The notes: generated by a model not told the origin, from the sequence alone. 64,000 bases of DNA from Bradyrhizobium lupini (GCF_040939785.1 NZ_CP162553.1:6653001-6717000), one strand, 5' to 3'; counted from the stretch's first letter, positions 45,934 through 54,559 are shown. A program made the numbers and translations.

Positions 45934-46704
45934 ATGCGAACTATTCTCCTCTCAGCCGCCACCGTCCTCCTGGCCGGAACGACGTTGGTCGGAGCCGTAC
46001 ATTCCGCCGAACTGCCCAAGGGGGCAGCGCACAACGTCGTGCTCGTGCACGGCGCCTTCGTAGACCAGACGAGCTGGCAGCCGGTTGCCGATATTCTCAC
46101 CAAGAAAGGCTACAACGTCACGCTCGTCGAAAATCCACTCACTTCGCTCGCCGCCGACGTCGATGCGACCAAACAGGCGCTCGCGAAGCAAGCCGGCAGG
46201 ACCGTTCTGGTCGGCCACTCATGGGGCGGCGTGGTGATCACGCAAGCCGGCAACGATCCCAAGGTTTCGGCGCTGGTTTATGTGTCCGCCTTTGCGCCGG
46301 AGGTCGGTGAATCCCTGGCGTCGCTGGCAAAGGCCGGTCCGCCGACCGAAGGCGGCAAGGCGATCCACCCCGATGCGAAGGGCAATCTGTACATCGATCC
46401 AAAGGTGTTTCCGTCAGCCGTCGCGGCTGACCTTCCTCCGGAGATCGCCGCGCACCTGGCCAACTCGCAGCTTCCGCTGAACCACGTTGCATTCGAAGCC
46501 CCGGTCGACGTTGCGGCCTGGCATGACAAGCCGACGTTCTACGTCATCAGCACGAAGGACAAAGTCCTCGCGCCCGAGGCCCAGAAGTCGTTCGCGGCCA
46601 GGATCCACGCCCAGACGACGGAAGTCACCGGCAGCCATGCCTCGCTCGTCGTCCATGCGAAGCAGGTCGCTGAGGTGATCGAAAAAGCCGCCCTCACGAG
46701 GTGA
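45934..46704 (+). CDS. Secreted alpha/beta hydrolase
   Basis: The 256-residue protein has a signal peptide (RTILLSAATVLLAGTTLVGAVHSA|E) and an alpha/beta hydrolase fold: VLVHGAFVDQTSWQPVAD, the nucleophile elbow VGHSWGGVVITQAG, and catalytic His in TGSHASLVVHAKQVAE. It resembles secreted hydrolases of the EstC/salicylate esterase-like group. AGGA sits nine bases before the ATG at 45934. The divergent AraC regulator and motif cluster suggest substrate-induced expression. Confidence 0.88.
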   Translation: MRTILLSAATVLLAGTTLVGAVHSAELPKGAAHNVVLVHGAFVDQTSWQPVADILTKKGYNVTLVENPLTSLAADVDATKQALAKQAGRTVLVGHSWGGVVITQAGNDPKVSALVYVSAFAPEVGESLASLAKAGPPTEGGKAIHPDAKGNLYIDPKVFPSAVAADLPPEIAAHLANSQLPLNHVAFEAPVDVAAWHDKPTFYVISTKDKVLAPEAQKSFAARIHAQTTEVTGSHASLVVHAKQVAEVIEKAALTR

Positions 46705-46711
46705 CGGTGCC

Positions 46712-46737
46712 GCTCCCGGCGCTGTGGCGCCGGGAGC
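46712..46737 (+). terminator. GC-rich hairpin after the secreted hydrolase
   Basis: GCTCCCGGCG pairs with CGCCGGGAGC around a six-base loop, seven bases after the stop. It lacks a T run, so it may act weakly or protect the mRNA end. Confidence 0.5.
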
Positions 46738-46891
46738 CCGCGCGCTCCCGCTCGACCATTTTAAGCCAGGCATCCGTAGAGTGCTGAAACGTCCTGACGA
46801 CACTTCAGCTCACGGACGTGAACACCTCCAATCGCGGAACGCAACAAGTGTTGTCATGATGTGAGCGACGCATTGGAATGGACATTCCTGC

Positions 46892-47493
46892 ATGTATAAG
46901 GCACTTCTTGTCACCCTCACTGCTGTGGCTCTTACCACCGTGTCTGCCGCGTCTGCTCCCGCCGTCAGCAGAGAGCCGCTGAATGCTGCGACGCTCAGCG
47001 CAATCAAATCGAAGTTCGGAAGGCTGATGAAATTGGCAAACAAGCATGATTTCAAGGCTCTGCATCGGATGTTCTGGCAATCGCCCTCGGCCCTTTTGGT
47101 GGCCAAGAGCGCGATCCCGTCCGAGGGAAACTGGGCCGGCTTTTGGGGTAACGCGGCGATTGATCAATAGCTGCATGATATCGGTAGCCCGGTCCGGTCG
47201 TACTCGAGCCAGATTTTTCGAAGCTCAGGGTTGTCGGCCTGACGCGCGACGTCGCCGAGTCCTATGTGCCGATGAACATCACCGTCTCTTATGCGGGGCA
47301 AGATGGAACAGCCAGGCCGTTTCTCATGATCAGCAACTGGCTTCGCGTCGGGAAGGACTGGAGGGTCGCTTCCGAAATCATTCTTCCGGTGCCGGCGGCA
47401 CCGGCACAAAGAGCTAGCCGCGGAACGCCTCAGTTGTTGTACGGCACTGACCGTCTCGCACTTGGGTCCGTTTTCACGCAGCCGGCTGACTAA
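46892..47493 (+). pseudogene. Secreted NTF2-like (SnoaL-type) protein, broken by a stop and a frameshift
   Basis: The start encodes a signal peptide (YKALLVTLTAVALTTVSAASA|P) and an NTF2-like helix-rich part (KLMKLANKHDFKALHRMFW). A TAG at 47168 interrupts the frame where Lys is expected (...AIDQ-K-LHDIG). A missing base near 47188 then shifts the frame. After it the same protein continues as GPVVLEPDFSKLRVVGLTRDVAES, then PMNITVSYAGQDG and NWLRVGKDWRVASEIILPVP, to 47493. Two independent lesions make a real pseudogene more likely here than a single sequencing error. Confidence 0.7.
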
Positions 47494-47653
47494 CGGCTGG
47501 TCGTGCTCATGCCACCGCCCCGCCGCGTGTGCCGATTTGCGGGGGCGATGAAGGGCTCCAAACACCCTTGAGAACCAACGATGCGCTGGTCTTACTGGAT
47601 AAACGCGATCGCTGCTCGGACGAAACCAGGCACGATGGCGCTTCACCCCAATC

Positions 47654-49012
47654 TCACCGCGCTTTGCTGTCTTCCCCAAGGCGGCGCGCCAGCGCCATCA
47701 GCACGGTGAAGGTCGCAACCCACACCATCCGCGCGCCATAGCGGTCGTGCGGGCCGGAGATCACGCCGCAGATGAAGGCGTTGCCGAGCAGCGCCAGCGT
47801 GATGGTCGCCGCCAGCAAGGTCAGGTCGTCGAGCCGGCGGTTCGCGAGGGCATGCGCCAGCAGCGCGACCAGCGCCAGCATCGAGGCCAGCGCGACGGGA
47901 ACGTGCAGCCAGTTGATGGTGTCGAAATCGAGTCCCCAATTCTGCTGGCGCGCGGCGCGCATCGGCGCGGCCTGCGAGGGGACATAACGTTCGATGATGC
48001 CGCGGGTGTGCGGGATCCAGCCATTGGTGCCTTCGCCGGTCGCCACGTGCAGCAATTGCTGGCCCAGCGCCTGCAAGGCCGCGCCGGCCTGCCAAGCCGG
48101 ATAGTCGGCGAGCGAACCCACGACGATGGTGCCCATCTCGTCGTTCATGCCTTCGAAGCGGCCGAGCGTGTTGAACATGCTCTTGCCCCACAGGAATTCG
48201 TCGGCGCTCGCCGGCAATTGGTCGCGATAGGGGCAGAGCTTGAGTTTTTCGCGTGGGCAATGGTCATTGAGATAACGCGCAACGATGCCGTCCTGCATCA
48301 TGCGGCCGAAGGCGACGCCGGTGCCGCCGGGCGTCCATGTCCACTTGCCCGACAAGGCATGGTTCGCCGACACCAGCATCAGGCCGCCAGCGAGGATGGT
48401 GAGGCTCGCTTGGGCCAATCCGGCGATCGGAAGCCGGGGCCCCAGCAACGGCCGCGCCATCCAGCCGGCGATGCAGAGCCCGAGCAGCACGCCGAGCGTG
48501 GCGCTGTGGGTCGCGGCGGCAAAGGCCGTGAAGACGAACAGCGAGATTTTTTCGAGCGCCGAGGTCCGCGGCCCGCCGACGACCAGCAGGAATAGCGACA
48601 GCACCGACAGGCCTGCAAAAATGTCGGTGAGCAGCATGCTCGCAAGCCAGGGCAGCGCAGTCGACAGGATCAGGAGCAGGCTGATCACGACGAAACGGAA
48701 CGTCTGCATCATCGAGAGCACGCGCAAGGTGAGTTGCAACAGCCACAGCGTGGCCAGCGACTGGACCGCGAGGTTGATCCAGAACCCTGAACTTTCGCCA
48801 TAGTGCAGATAGATGCCGAACACGGTGGAGCGGCTCGGGACGAGATAGCCCTCGTACCAGCGCGCCAGATAGCCTCCGGTATCCCATTGCAACAGCGGAT
48901 AGCGGTTCCAGAATGCCGGCGCGATCAACAGGAGCGGCAGGGCGATGGCGGCGAGCCGCAGCCAGAGTGAGCCCGCGGCGCCCGCGCGCGCATGATCGGT
49001 GGTGATGGTCAA
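47654..49012 (-). CDS. Multi-pass membrane protein of unknown function
   Basis: The 452-residue protein has about ten hydrophobic segments, with a motif YPLLQWDTGGYLARWYEGYLVPSR after the first. That places an Asp near the outer face, as in many glycosyltransferase-C-fold membrane proteins. A long loop (about 225-330) includes two Cys and Trp-rich segments. No family signature is certain. The start is a TTG with GGAG upstream. It is convergent with the broken NTF2-like gene. Confidence 0.7.
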   Translation of the reverse strand: MTITTDHARAGAAGSLWLRLAAIALPLLLIAPAFWNRYPLLQWDTGGYLARWYEGYLVPSRSTVFGIYLHYGESSGFWINLAVQSLATLWLLQLTLRVLSMMQTFRFVVISLLLILSTALPWLASMLLTDIFAGLSVLSLFLLVVGGPRTSALEKISLFVFTAFAAATHSATLGVLLGLCIAGWMARPLLGPRLPIAGLAQASLTILAGGLMLVSANHALSGKWTWTPGGTGVAFGRMMQDGIVARYLNDHCPREKLKLCPYRDQLPASADEFLWGKSMFNTLGRFEGMNDEMGTIVVGSLADYPAWQAGAALQALGQQLLHVATGEGTNGWIPHTRGIIERYVPSQAAPMRAARQQNWGLDFDTINWLHVPVALASMLALVALLAHALANRRLDDLTLLAATITLALLGNAFICGVISGPHDRYGARMVWVATFTVLMALARRLGEDSKAR

Positions 49013-49287
49013 ATCCGCTCCGTCCTCACTCGGACCATGCCCGCAATTACCGTTGAGGCGGAATTCACCAATAGTTTGACGCCGCCCGGCTTGAATTTGG
49101 CGAAACCCTGACCATTTTGAGCCGACCTTGCCGCCCGGGGTGTCGGAAGAAACTGTTGTGATTCAACGCGTTGGCATGCCCCCGCCGGGCAACGCACTGT
49201 TCACTCTCAGGCAAGCACGTCAGGACTTTGTCGCCTAGACTGTGTTATAGAACCAGTGAAACGAGCCAATTCGAAAGAGCAGATCTC

Positions 49288-50112
49288 ATGGCAGTGCATC
49301 AGGTCAATCCGGGAGGAAAGCTTGCAACGCTTGATCCGATCTGGGATCGGATCCGCGGCGAAGCGGAGGACATCGTCCATCGCGAGCCGGAGCTTGCGAC
49401 CTTCATCTATTCGACGGTGCTGCATCACAGCCGCCTGGAAGATGCGGTGATCCATCGGGTCGCCGACCGGCTCGATCATTCCGCGCTGTCGGGCGATCTC
49501 GTGCGCCAGACCTATGACGAGGCGCTGCGCGACGATCCCGATCTCGGCAACGCCTTCCGCGCCGATCTCGTCGCCGTCTACGATCGCGACCCCGCGACCT
49601 CGCGCTTCATCGATCCCTTGCTCTATTTCAAGGGCTTTCACGCCATCCAGACCCACCGCCTCGCGCATTGGCTCTATCTGAAGGGCCGCAAGGATTTTGC
49701 GTATTATCTGCAGAGCCGGGCGTCTGCGGTATTCCAGACCGACATCAATCCCGCCGCGCGCATCGGCCGCGGCATCTTCCTCGACCACGCCACCGGCTTC
49801 GTCTGCGGTGAGACTGCGCTGATCGAGGACGACGTCTCGATCCTGCATGGCGTTACGCTCGGCGGCACCGGCAAGGAGAACGAGGACCGCCATCCGAAAA
49901 TCCGCCACGGCGTCCTGATCGGCGCCGGCGCGAAGATCCTCGGCAACATTGAAATTGGTCATTGCGCGCGCATCGCGGCGGGCTCGGTCGTGGTCAAACC
50001 GGTGCCGCACAACGTGACGGTCGCAGGCGTGCCTGCCAAGGTCGTCGGCGAAGCTGGCTGCGCCGAGCCGTCGCGCACCATGGATCAGATGATCAACGCC
50101 ATGGGACTCTGA
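49288..50112 (+). CDS. cysE: Serine O-acetyltransferase
   Basis: The 274-residue protein has the SATase N-terminal helical domain (AFRADLVAVYDRDPA) and a left-handed beta helix of hexapeptide repeats (about 165-250). The catalytic HATGFVCGE and the coenzyme-binding HGVTLGGTGKENEDRHP are clear, and the C-terminal tail that docks on CysK is present. It makes O-acetylserine from serine and acetyl-CoA for cysteine synthesis, usually under cysteine feedback. The frame opens at 49171 but the ATG at 49288 fits homologues. A terminator-like hairpin follows. Confidence 0.95.
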   Translation: MAVHQVNPGGKLATLDPIWDRIRGEAEDIVHREPELATFIYSTVLHHSRLEDAVIHRVADRLDHSALSGDLVRQTYDEALRDDPDLGNAFRADLVAVYDRDPATSRFIDPLLYFKGFHAIQTHRLAHWLYLKGRKDFAYYLQSRASAVFQTDINPAARIGRGIFLDHATGFVCGETALIEDDVSILHGVTLGGTGKENEDRHPKIRHGVLIGAGAKILGNIEIGHCARIAAGSVVVKPVPHNVTVAGVPAKVVGEAGCAEPSRTMDQMINAMGL

Positions 50113-50147
50113 GATGGGCCTCTGAGGCGGGCCTTCGAGCTTGTCGG

Positions 50148-50170
50148 AAGGGGCGGATTTTCCGCCCCTT
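50148..50170 (+). terminator. Hairpin terminator after cysE
   Basis: AAGGGGCGGA pairs perfectly with TCCGCCCCTT around TTT, then TCGTCC. The T tail is short, so efficiency is uncertain. Confidence 0.6.
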
Positions 50171-50262
50171 TCGTCCAAAAATTCTTTGGCAATTCATGCT
50201 GGCGGTTGGTCGCGTCTCGTCCTAAAACCCGCGCCAACCCAGATTTCGATTGGAGACTTGCC

Positions 50263-50481
50263 GTGGACGTCAAGGAAGTTAGGAAGCTCGACGCGTATTT
50301 GAAGCGCGTATTCGGCAATCCCAAGATCCGCGTCGTGCCGCGGCCAAAGAAGGATGATTCCGCCGAGGTCTATATCGGCGAGGAATTCATCGGTGTGCTC
50401 TTCGTCGACGACGAGGACGATGATCGCTCGTTCCAATTCCAGATGGCGATCCTCGAGGACGACCTCGTCGACCAGGAATAG
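50263..50481 (+). CDS. DUF3126 family protein
   Basis: The 72-residue acidic protein has the DUF3126 pattern KKVRKLDAYLKR-like start and AEVYIGEEFIGVLFVDDEDDDRSFQFQMAIL. The family is small, alphaproteobacterial and uncharacterised. The start is a GTG with GGAG nine bases upstream; the frame opens earlier at 50206 without support. It is single, downstream of cysE. Confidence 0.85.
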   Translation: MDVKEVRKLDAYLKRVFGNPKIRVVPRPKKDDSAEVYIGEEFIGVLFVDDEDDDRSFQFQMAILEDDLVDQE

Positions 50482-50575
50482 TTCGGCGATCGTCTCGCTC
50501 AACGGGGCCGCGCGGGCGCGGCTCCATGCCTTTGCTTTCTTGCAAGAACATATTTCTGCAAGGGTGATGTTCAGC

Positions 50576-51154
50576 TCAGGTCGTGCAGGTCTTTTCCGGG
50601 GGAGGTGTCAGACGAAACGTCGAGAATACGACTTCTAGCCCCGCCCGTTCGGGTGTGCAGGCCATCGGTCCCACAAGGTAGGAGTTTGCTTTAGGAAACG
50701 CCGCCAGCCGCATGAGGGGCCAGGATTTGCCGTCGGCCGAAACTTGCAGACGAAGGACACCGTTGGCGATGGTCGCGCGGACCCAGAAGTCGCTGGCATT
50801 ATGCTCATAGGGTGCTGTCGCCCAGTCTGATTGCCCGTTTGTCAGCACGCTCGCGAGCATAGCGCGGCCATCTGACAATTCGATTCCGGCTTTGACCCAA
50901 TGATGCGCGTCGAGGCGCACCATGATGCCCGCCTGATCATAGAGCGCCCGGAAATCGCCCTGAACACGCAAATCTGCGGTGAATGCTTCGCCTGTCGGAA
51001 AGCCCAGGAAATGTCCGCTATCGCGATTGAAGCCGTAATGGGTTTCGCGCCAGAAATCCGTGGCCTTGTCCGTGAGGATCCGCAGGTCATCACCCTTTGC
51101 CGCCCATCGCTGCGGTTCATTTAGCCACACACCGTCACTTCTGCGGAGAATCAT
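50576..51154 (-). CDS. DUF1349 (concanavalin-like) protein
   Basis: The 192-residue protein has the DUF1349 pattern: WRETHYGFNRDSGHFLGFP, DQAGIMVRLDAHHWVKAGIEL and FWVRATIANGVLRLQVSADGKSW, a beta-sandwich related to the yeast Ree1 (regulation of enolase 1) family. It probably binds carbohydrate or another ligand. AGAGG precedes the ATG at 51154; the frame upstream runs into repeat sequence. No signal peptide. Confidence 0.85.
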   Translation of the reverse strand: MILRRSDGVWLNEPQRWAAKGDDLRILTDKATDFWRETHYGFNRDSGHFLGFPTGEAFTADLRVQGDFRALYDQAGIMVRLDAHHWVKAGIELSDGRAMLASVLTNGQSDWATAPYEHNASDFWVRATIANGVLRLQVSADGKSWPLMRLAAFPKANSYLVGPMACTPERAGLEVVFSTFRLTPPPEKTCTT

Positions 51155-51245
51155 GACTAACCTCTGTCGCGGATGCCTGCCGGTTCGGTCCGTGAGTCGG
51201 ACGAGCACGGCATCGTGCATTGAGATGAAAAGGCAATGTAGCCGA

Positions 51246-51272
51246 GATTGCTTCGCTTCGCTCGCAAGGACG
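51246..51272. repeat. Palindromic intergenic repeat, partial copy D
   Basis: GATTGCTTCGCTTCGCTCGCAAGGACG matches only the right arm of copies A-C, with TGACG changed to GGACG. It lies upstream of the DUF1349 gene. Confidence 0.6.
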
Positions 51273-51355
51273 AGCAACAGCTTCGCCGCCGCCCCATCCT
51301 GACACCATACGCGCGAAGCTGACTTCGAAAAATACGAAGCATTACAGGAGCTTGG

Positions 51356-51380
51356 CTACTGTGCATGGGGTTGTTTTCGC
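51356..51380. repeat. 25-bp repeat, copy 2
   Basis: Identical to 14435-14459. It lies just after the end of the minus-strand membrane-anchored protein. Here the left hairpin partner seen at 14421 is missing. Confidence 0.75.
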
Positions 51381-51417
51381 AGTTTTTGTTTTGGAGGCGC
51401 AGGTCGCGCGGTCGCGT

Positions 51418-52125
51418 TCAGCCCTTCGGGCCGCGCAGCTGCGCCGTCAGCTTCTCCATCGCTTCCGCCGTATCGCGCCACTGCGACAGCCAGCTGCGCG
51501 GAAAGCGGAAGGTGAGGTCGGCGCCGCCGACGCGGCGTTCGGCGAGGCACATGCCGGGCGTCGCACCATCGCGCGTGCAGCGCGCGGTCAGCGCGGGACT
51601 TGCGGCAGAATAGAGATCCTCGGTGCCGTAAGGCGTGTCAGCGCGGAATATCCGCATCGTCAGCCCATCCTGAGGCATTGCCGCGGCCTGGTCGAGATAG
51701 CGTGGATAAATCGTGGCGGTGCGCTGCTCGGGCGAGAGCGCATCGCGATGTGCGGCGATCGACAGGAAGATGCGGTCGATCGGCTGCATCGCCGCATCCA
51801 CGCTATCGGCGGTGACGTGCTTCGGCGCGCCCGGCGGCTCCAGCGAAGGGTACAGGAAGTCGAGATCGATCCGCTCCTGTGGCCCGGAGTGGCGCTGGAT
51901 CTTCATGCGGATCGCGTTGGTCGGCAGGTTGAACAGCGTGCCGCCGACGCTCACCGGCAGCTTGTCCGGGGCGTTCGCGCCGCTCGGCCCCCAGGTCGGC
52001 CACAACAAATAGGCGACGAGCGCGACGGCGCACACCGCGGCAATGCCGCCGAGCACGATCGGGACGACGTGGGCCCGGGTGCGCACCCGGGGAGATTGAG
52101 GGGAAATTGCCGAAAACACCGTCAT
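51418..52125 (-). CDS. Inner-membrane-anchored hypothetical protein
   Basis: The 235-residue protein has one membrane helix (about 20-42, VVPIVLGGIAAVCAVALVAYLLW) followed by a periplasmic domain of about 190 residues with no clear family. The domain includes LFNLPTNAIRMKIQRHSG, a PYGTEDLYS segment and paired Cys (TARCTRDGATPGMCL) that probably form a disulfide. It is followed by the second copy of a 25-bp repeat. Confidence 0.7.
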   Translation of the reverse strand: MTVFSAISPQSPRVRTRAHVVPIVLGGIAAVCAVALVAYLLWPTWGPSGANAPDKLPVSVGGTLFNLPTNAIRMKIQRHSGPQERIDLDFLYPSLEPPGAPKHVTADSVDAAMQPIDRIFLSIAAHRDALSPEQRTATIYPRYLDQAAAMPQDGLTMRIFRADTPYGTEDLYSAASPALTARCTRDGATPGMCLAERRVGGADLTFRFPRSWLSQWRDTAEAMEKLTAQLRGPKG

Positions 52126-52259
52126 GAGCCGCGCGAATGAGCCGGAAGTCGGCCGATGGCCGACGAATCAGCGGCGAATATGCCACGTGGTGGCGATTTC
52201 GCGGAGCGTTGGCCGGCTGCAGGGAAGGGAGAGAGGCCTGCGTGGAACGGCTGGCGGCG

Positions 52260-52274
52260 TTAACCTTCCCTTAA
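52260..52274. promoter_or_regulatory. CtrA-type binding motif
   Basis: TTAA-CCTTCCC-TTAA matches the alphaproteobacterial CtrA consensus TTAA-N7-TTAA exactly. It lies 74 bp upstream of the small membrane-protein gene at 52348. A TTAACC half-site follows at 52288-52293. CtrA use is inferred. Confidence 0.5.
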
Positions 52275-52347
52275 GGATAATGTAGCGTTAACCGGCACTC
52301 TTTGTCACAGGAAGGTACCTCGCGTTGCGTAAGGGCGGACTGTTCCG

Positions 52348-52677
52348 ATGACACCTGAAGCTCTCAACACATTCTTCTCGATCGGCATTGGTTTCGCGCT
52401 CGCGGGAGCGCTCGTGAGCGGATACCAGACGGTCGCACAGCGGCCGGCCGGCTTCGGTCTGTTGCAGGACGGCGTGGCGCCGAAGACCTTCGCGGCGGTT
52501 CCGTTCCTGGTGTTCGCGGCGCCTTTCATCATCATGCGCAATACTCTGCGCGGCAGGCAGGTGGAGAGCCGCCGCGTCGAATTCGTGATGATGGCGACCG
52601 TCATCGCCGGCTTCTGGAGCATGATGAGCGGCACCTTCTTCCTGATGACGCTCCGCGCGGCCGGCGTTCTGGTCTGA
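52348..52677 (+). CDS. Small membrane protein of unknown function
   Basis: The 109-residue protein has three likely membrane helices: about 9-27 (FFSIGIGFALAGALVSGYQ), 47-64 (TFAAVPFLVFAAPFIIM) and 80-103 (VMMATVIAGFWSMMSGTFFLM). Homologues are probably alphaproteobacterial, but no family name is certain to me. It lies 74 bp after a CtrA-type site, and no clear ribosome binding site is visible. Confidence 0.7.
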   Translation: MTPEALNTFFSIGIGFALAGALVSGYQTVAQRPAGFGLLQDGVAPKTFAAVPFLVFAAPFIIMRNTLRGRQVESRRVEFVMMATVIAGFWSMMSGTFFLMTLRAAGVLV

Positions 52678-52768
52678 TGCGCGCCGCTGTAGGGCTGCCT
52701 GCGCGGCGGCCCTTTGCGTCAAGGCCGCCGTTTCGCTATGGCTGGGGTTGACGCGACAGGAGACCCTC

Positions 52769-53299
52769 ATGGCGATCTACGAGCTCGACGGGCAGGCGCC
52801 CGACCTTCCCGCCGACGGCAACTACTTCATCGCGGAGACCGCTACCGTGATCGGCCGCGTGCGCCTGAAGCCGGGCGCGAGCGTCTGGTTCGGCGCGGTG
52901 CTGCGCGGCGACAATGAGTGGATCGAGATCGGCGAGGGCGCCAACGTGCAGGACGGCTCGACCTGCCACACCGATCTCGGTTTTCCGCTTCAGATCGGCA
53001 GGAACTGTACGGTCGGGCATAACGTCATCCTGCACGGCTGCACCATCGAGGAGGGCGCACTCGTCGGCATGGGCTCAATCGTGATGAACGGCGCCAGGAT
53101 CGGGCGCAACAGCATCGTCGGCGCCGGCTCCGTCATCACCGAGGGCAAGGAGTTTCCCGAACGGTCCCTGATCATCGGCTCGCCGGCGCGGGTGATCCGC
53201 ACGCTCGACGATGCTCAGGTGCAGAAGATGGGGAGTGCTGCGAAGTTCTACGTCGCCAATGGACCGCGCTTCACAAAGGGCCTCAAGCGGATCGGGTGA
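52769..53299 (+). CDS. Gamma-carbonic anhydrase family protein
   Basis: The 176-residue left-handed beta helix has three His zinc ligands: His67 (TCHTDLG), His84 (VGHNVIL) and His89 (ILHGCTI). It also has the GxxGxG hexapeptide pattern and a C-terminal helix with SAAKFYVANGPRF. Family members are gamma-carbonic anhydrases or inactive relatives; the catalytic Glu/Gln are not resolved here. AGGAG precedes the ATG at 52769. Confidence 0.92.
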   Translation: MAIYELDGQAPDLPADGNYFIAETATVIGRVRLKPGASVWFGAVLRGDNEWIEIGEGANVQDGSTCHTDLGFPLQIGRNCTVGHNVILHGCTIEEGALVGMGSIVMNGARIGRNSIVGAGSVITEGKEFPERSLIIGSPARVIRTLDDAQVQKMGSAAKFYVANGPRFTKGLKRIG

Positions 53300-53301
53300 A
53301 C

Positions 53302-53466
53302 TCAGCTTCCTTCGGACTCGCGCGCTTCTATTGCGCTTGCGACCTTCTCGTGCCCCGCGGACCATAGGGCATGCTCATCGCTACCGTCCTGGTACGGATT
53401 GGCTTCCGCCGGAATGTTTTTACGCGCCGCGCGTTCGCCTTCTGCAAAAGCATCGCGATCGTTCAT
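53302..53466 (-). CDS. Small Rmf/CrpP-like protein
   Basis: The 54-residue frame reads MNDRDAFAEGERAARKNIPA, then EANPYQDGSDEHALWSAGH and a short acidic tail. The pattern EGxxAARxxIPxxANPY...W..GH is that of the Rmf/CrpP fold (ribosome modulation factor-like). AAAGG lies upstream of the ATG. It sits antisense in the gap after the carbonic anhydrase gene. Members bind ribosomes or are associated with drug tolerance, but function here is inferred. Confidence 0.7.
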   Translation of the reverse strand: MNDRDAFAEGERAARKNIPAEANPYQDGSDEHALWSAGHEKVASAIEARESEGS

Positions 53467-53608
53467 CGTGACTGCGCCTTTCTGTTTGCGGAGCAGAAGA
53501 TCAGCTTGCGCGTGATCGTGCCCGCCTTCCCGGTTTCAAGCTGATGCGACGGCATTTGTTCCGGAACCGGTCCTTGCTGCGGCGGTTGATCGGCGAAGGA
53601 GAATTTCA

Positions 53609-53908
53609 ATGGCCAGATTGCCTATAGCCCGTTCAATCAAGACCGTGATCGTGATCTTCGCCCTTGCCGCGGTGCCGGCCGCATCGTTCGCGCAAGCCAC
53701 CGGCGGCTCCACAGGATCGGCCGGAGGTGTCGCCAATTCTCCGGCTCCCGCGCCAGGCACCAACAGTCTGGGGACCGCCCAATCGTCCGGTGCGAATGCA
53801 CCCGGCGTCACCACTGGGACCGGCGCAGGTGGGTCCACCGACGCCGCCGTCAACGCCGAGAACCGGCTGCTCGACAAGAAGCTCAAGAGCATCTGCCGCG
53901 GCTGCTGA
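53609..53908 (+). CDS. Small secreted Gly/Ser/Ala-rich protein
   Basis: The 99-residue protein has a signal peptide (TVIVIFALAAVPAASFA|Q) and a low-complexity Gly, Ser, Thr, Ala region (TGGSTGSAGGVANS), then a C-terminal segment ENRLLDKKLKSICRGC with two Cys. No family is recognised. AAGGAGAA lies upstream. It is probably exported to the periplasm or surface. Confidence 0.7.
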   Translation: MARLPIARSIKTVIVIFALAAVPAASFAQATGGSTGSAGGVANSPAPAPGTNSLGTAQSSGANAPGVTTGTGAGGSTDAAVNAENRLLDKKLKSICRGC

Positions 53909-54011
53909 CGCTCGCGGGGAAGTGAGACAGTGAGGCTGTCAGGAACGCCTCAAGCCGATTAGCTTGGTCCTGCTTTGGAGCGTGGAGGGTATCCACGCAG
54001 AGGATCGAGTG

Positions 54012-54380
54012 ATGTTACGGAAGATGATGTTGACGGCGCTGGCTGTGGTGGCGGTTGGGTCGTCGATGCCGCAGGCGGCACAAGCGGGCGGTCACGGCGG
54101 CTGGGGTCATGGCGGCGGTGGCTGGGGCCATGGTGGCGGCTGGGGTCATGGCGGCCACTGGCATGGCGGTGGCTTCTGGCCAGGCGTCGCCATCGGTGCC
54201 GGTATCGCCGGCGCAGGTTACTACGGCGGGTATTACGGCTACGGCCAACCGTATTACGGCAATCCATATTACTATGGTACCGGATACGATGATGGCGGTT
54301 ATGGCGGCTGCTACGTTGTGCGGAAGCGCGTCATGACGCCATCGGGCTGGCGCATCCGCCCCGTGGATGTCTGCGAATAG
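54012..54380 (+). CDS. Secreted Gly/His/Tyr-rich protein
   Basis: The 122-residue protein has a signal peptide (MMLTALAVVAVGSSMPQAAQA|G), then a repeat region of HGGWGHGGG units and a Tyr-rich stretch (YYGGYYGYGQPYY). It ends in a small domain CYVVRKRVMTPSGWRIRPVDVCE with two Cys. Such sequences occur in metal-binding or envelope proteins of rhizobia; the role is not known. Metal binding by the His repeats is inference. Confidence 0.75.
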   Translation: MLRKMMLTALAVVAVGSSMPQAAQAGGHGGWGHGGGGWGHGGGWGHGGHWHGGGFWPGVAIGAGIAGAGYYGGYYGYGQPYYGNPYYYGTGYDDGGYGGCYVVRKRVMTPSGWRIRPVDVCE

Positions 54381-54395
54381 GCGGCGGTACCCGTC

Positions 54396-54437
54396 AAAAA
54401 ACAAGGCCGTTGACGCAATATACCGTCAACGACCTTG
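54396..54437 (-). terminator. Hairpin terminator on the minus strand
   Basis: CAAGGCCGTTGACG pairs with CGTCAACGACCTTG (one mismatch) around eight bases, followed on the minus strand by TTTTTT. It may end transcripts of the coiled-coil gene 120 bp upstream, and could act for the convergent gene too. Confidence 0.65.
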
Positions 54438-54559
54438 CCAGCCCCGGACATTGAAATCGGCTCACGCCATCCGGTAACGGCGAGCATCGCTTGGAATCAC
54501 ACGGGCGAATGTGATCCAGTTCACAAGTCCAAAAATTTAAGGGTGGCGGCGCCGGCTGC

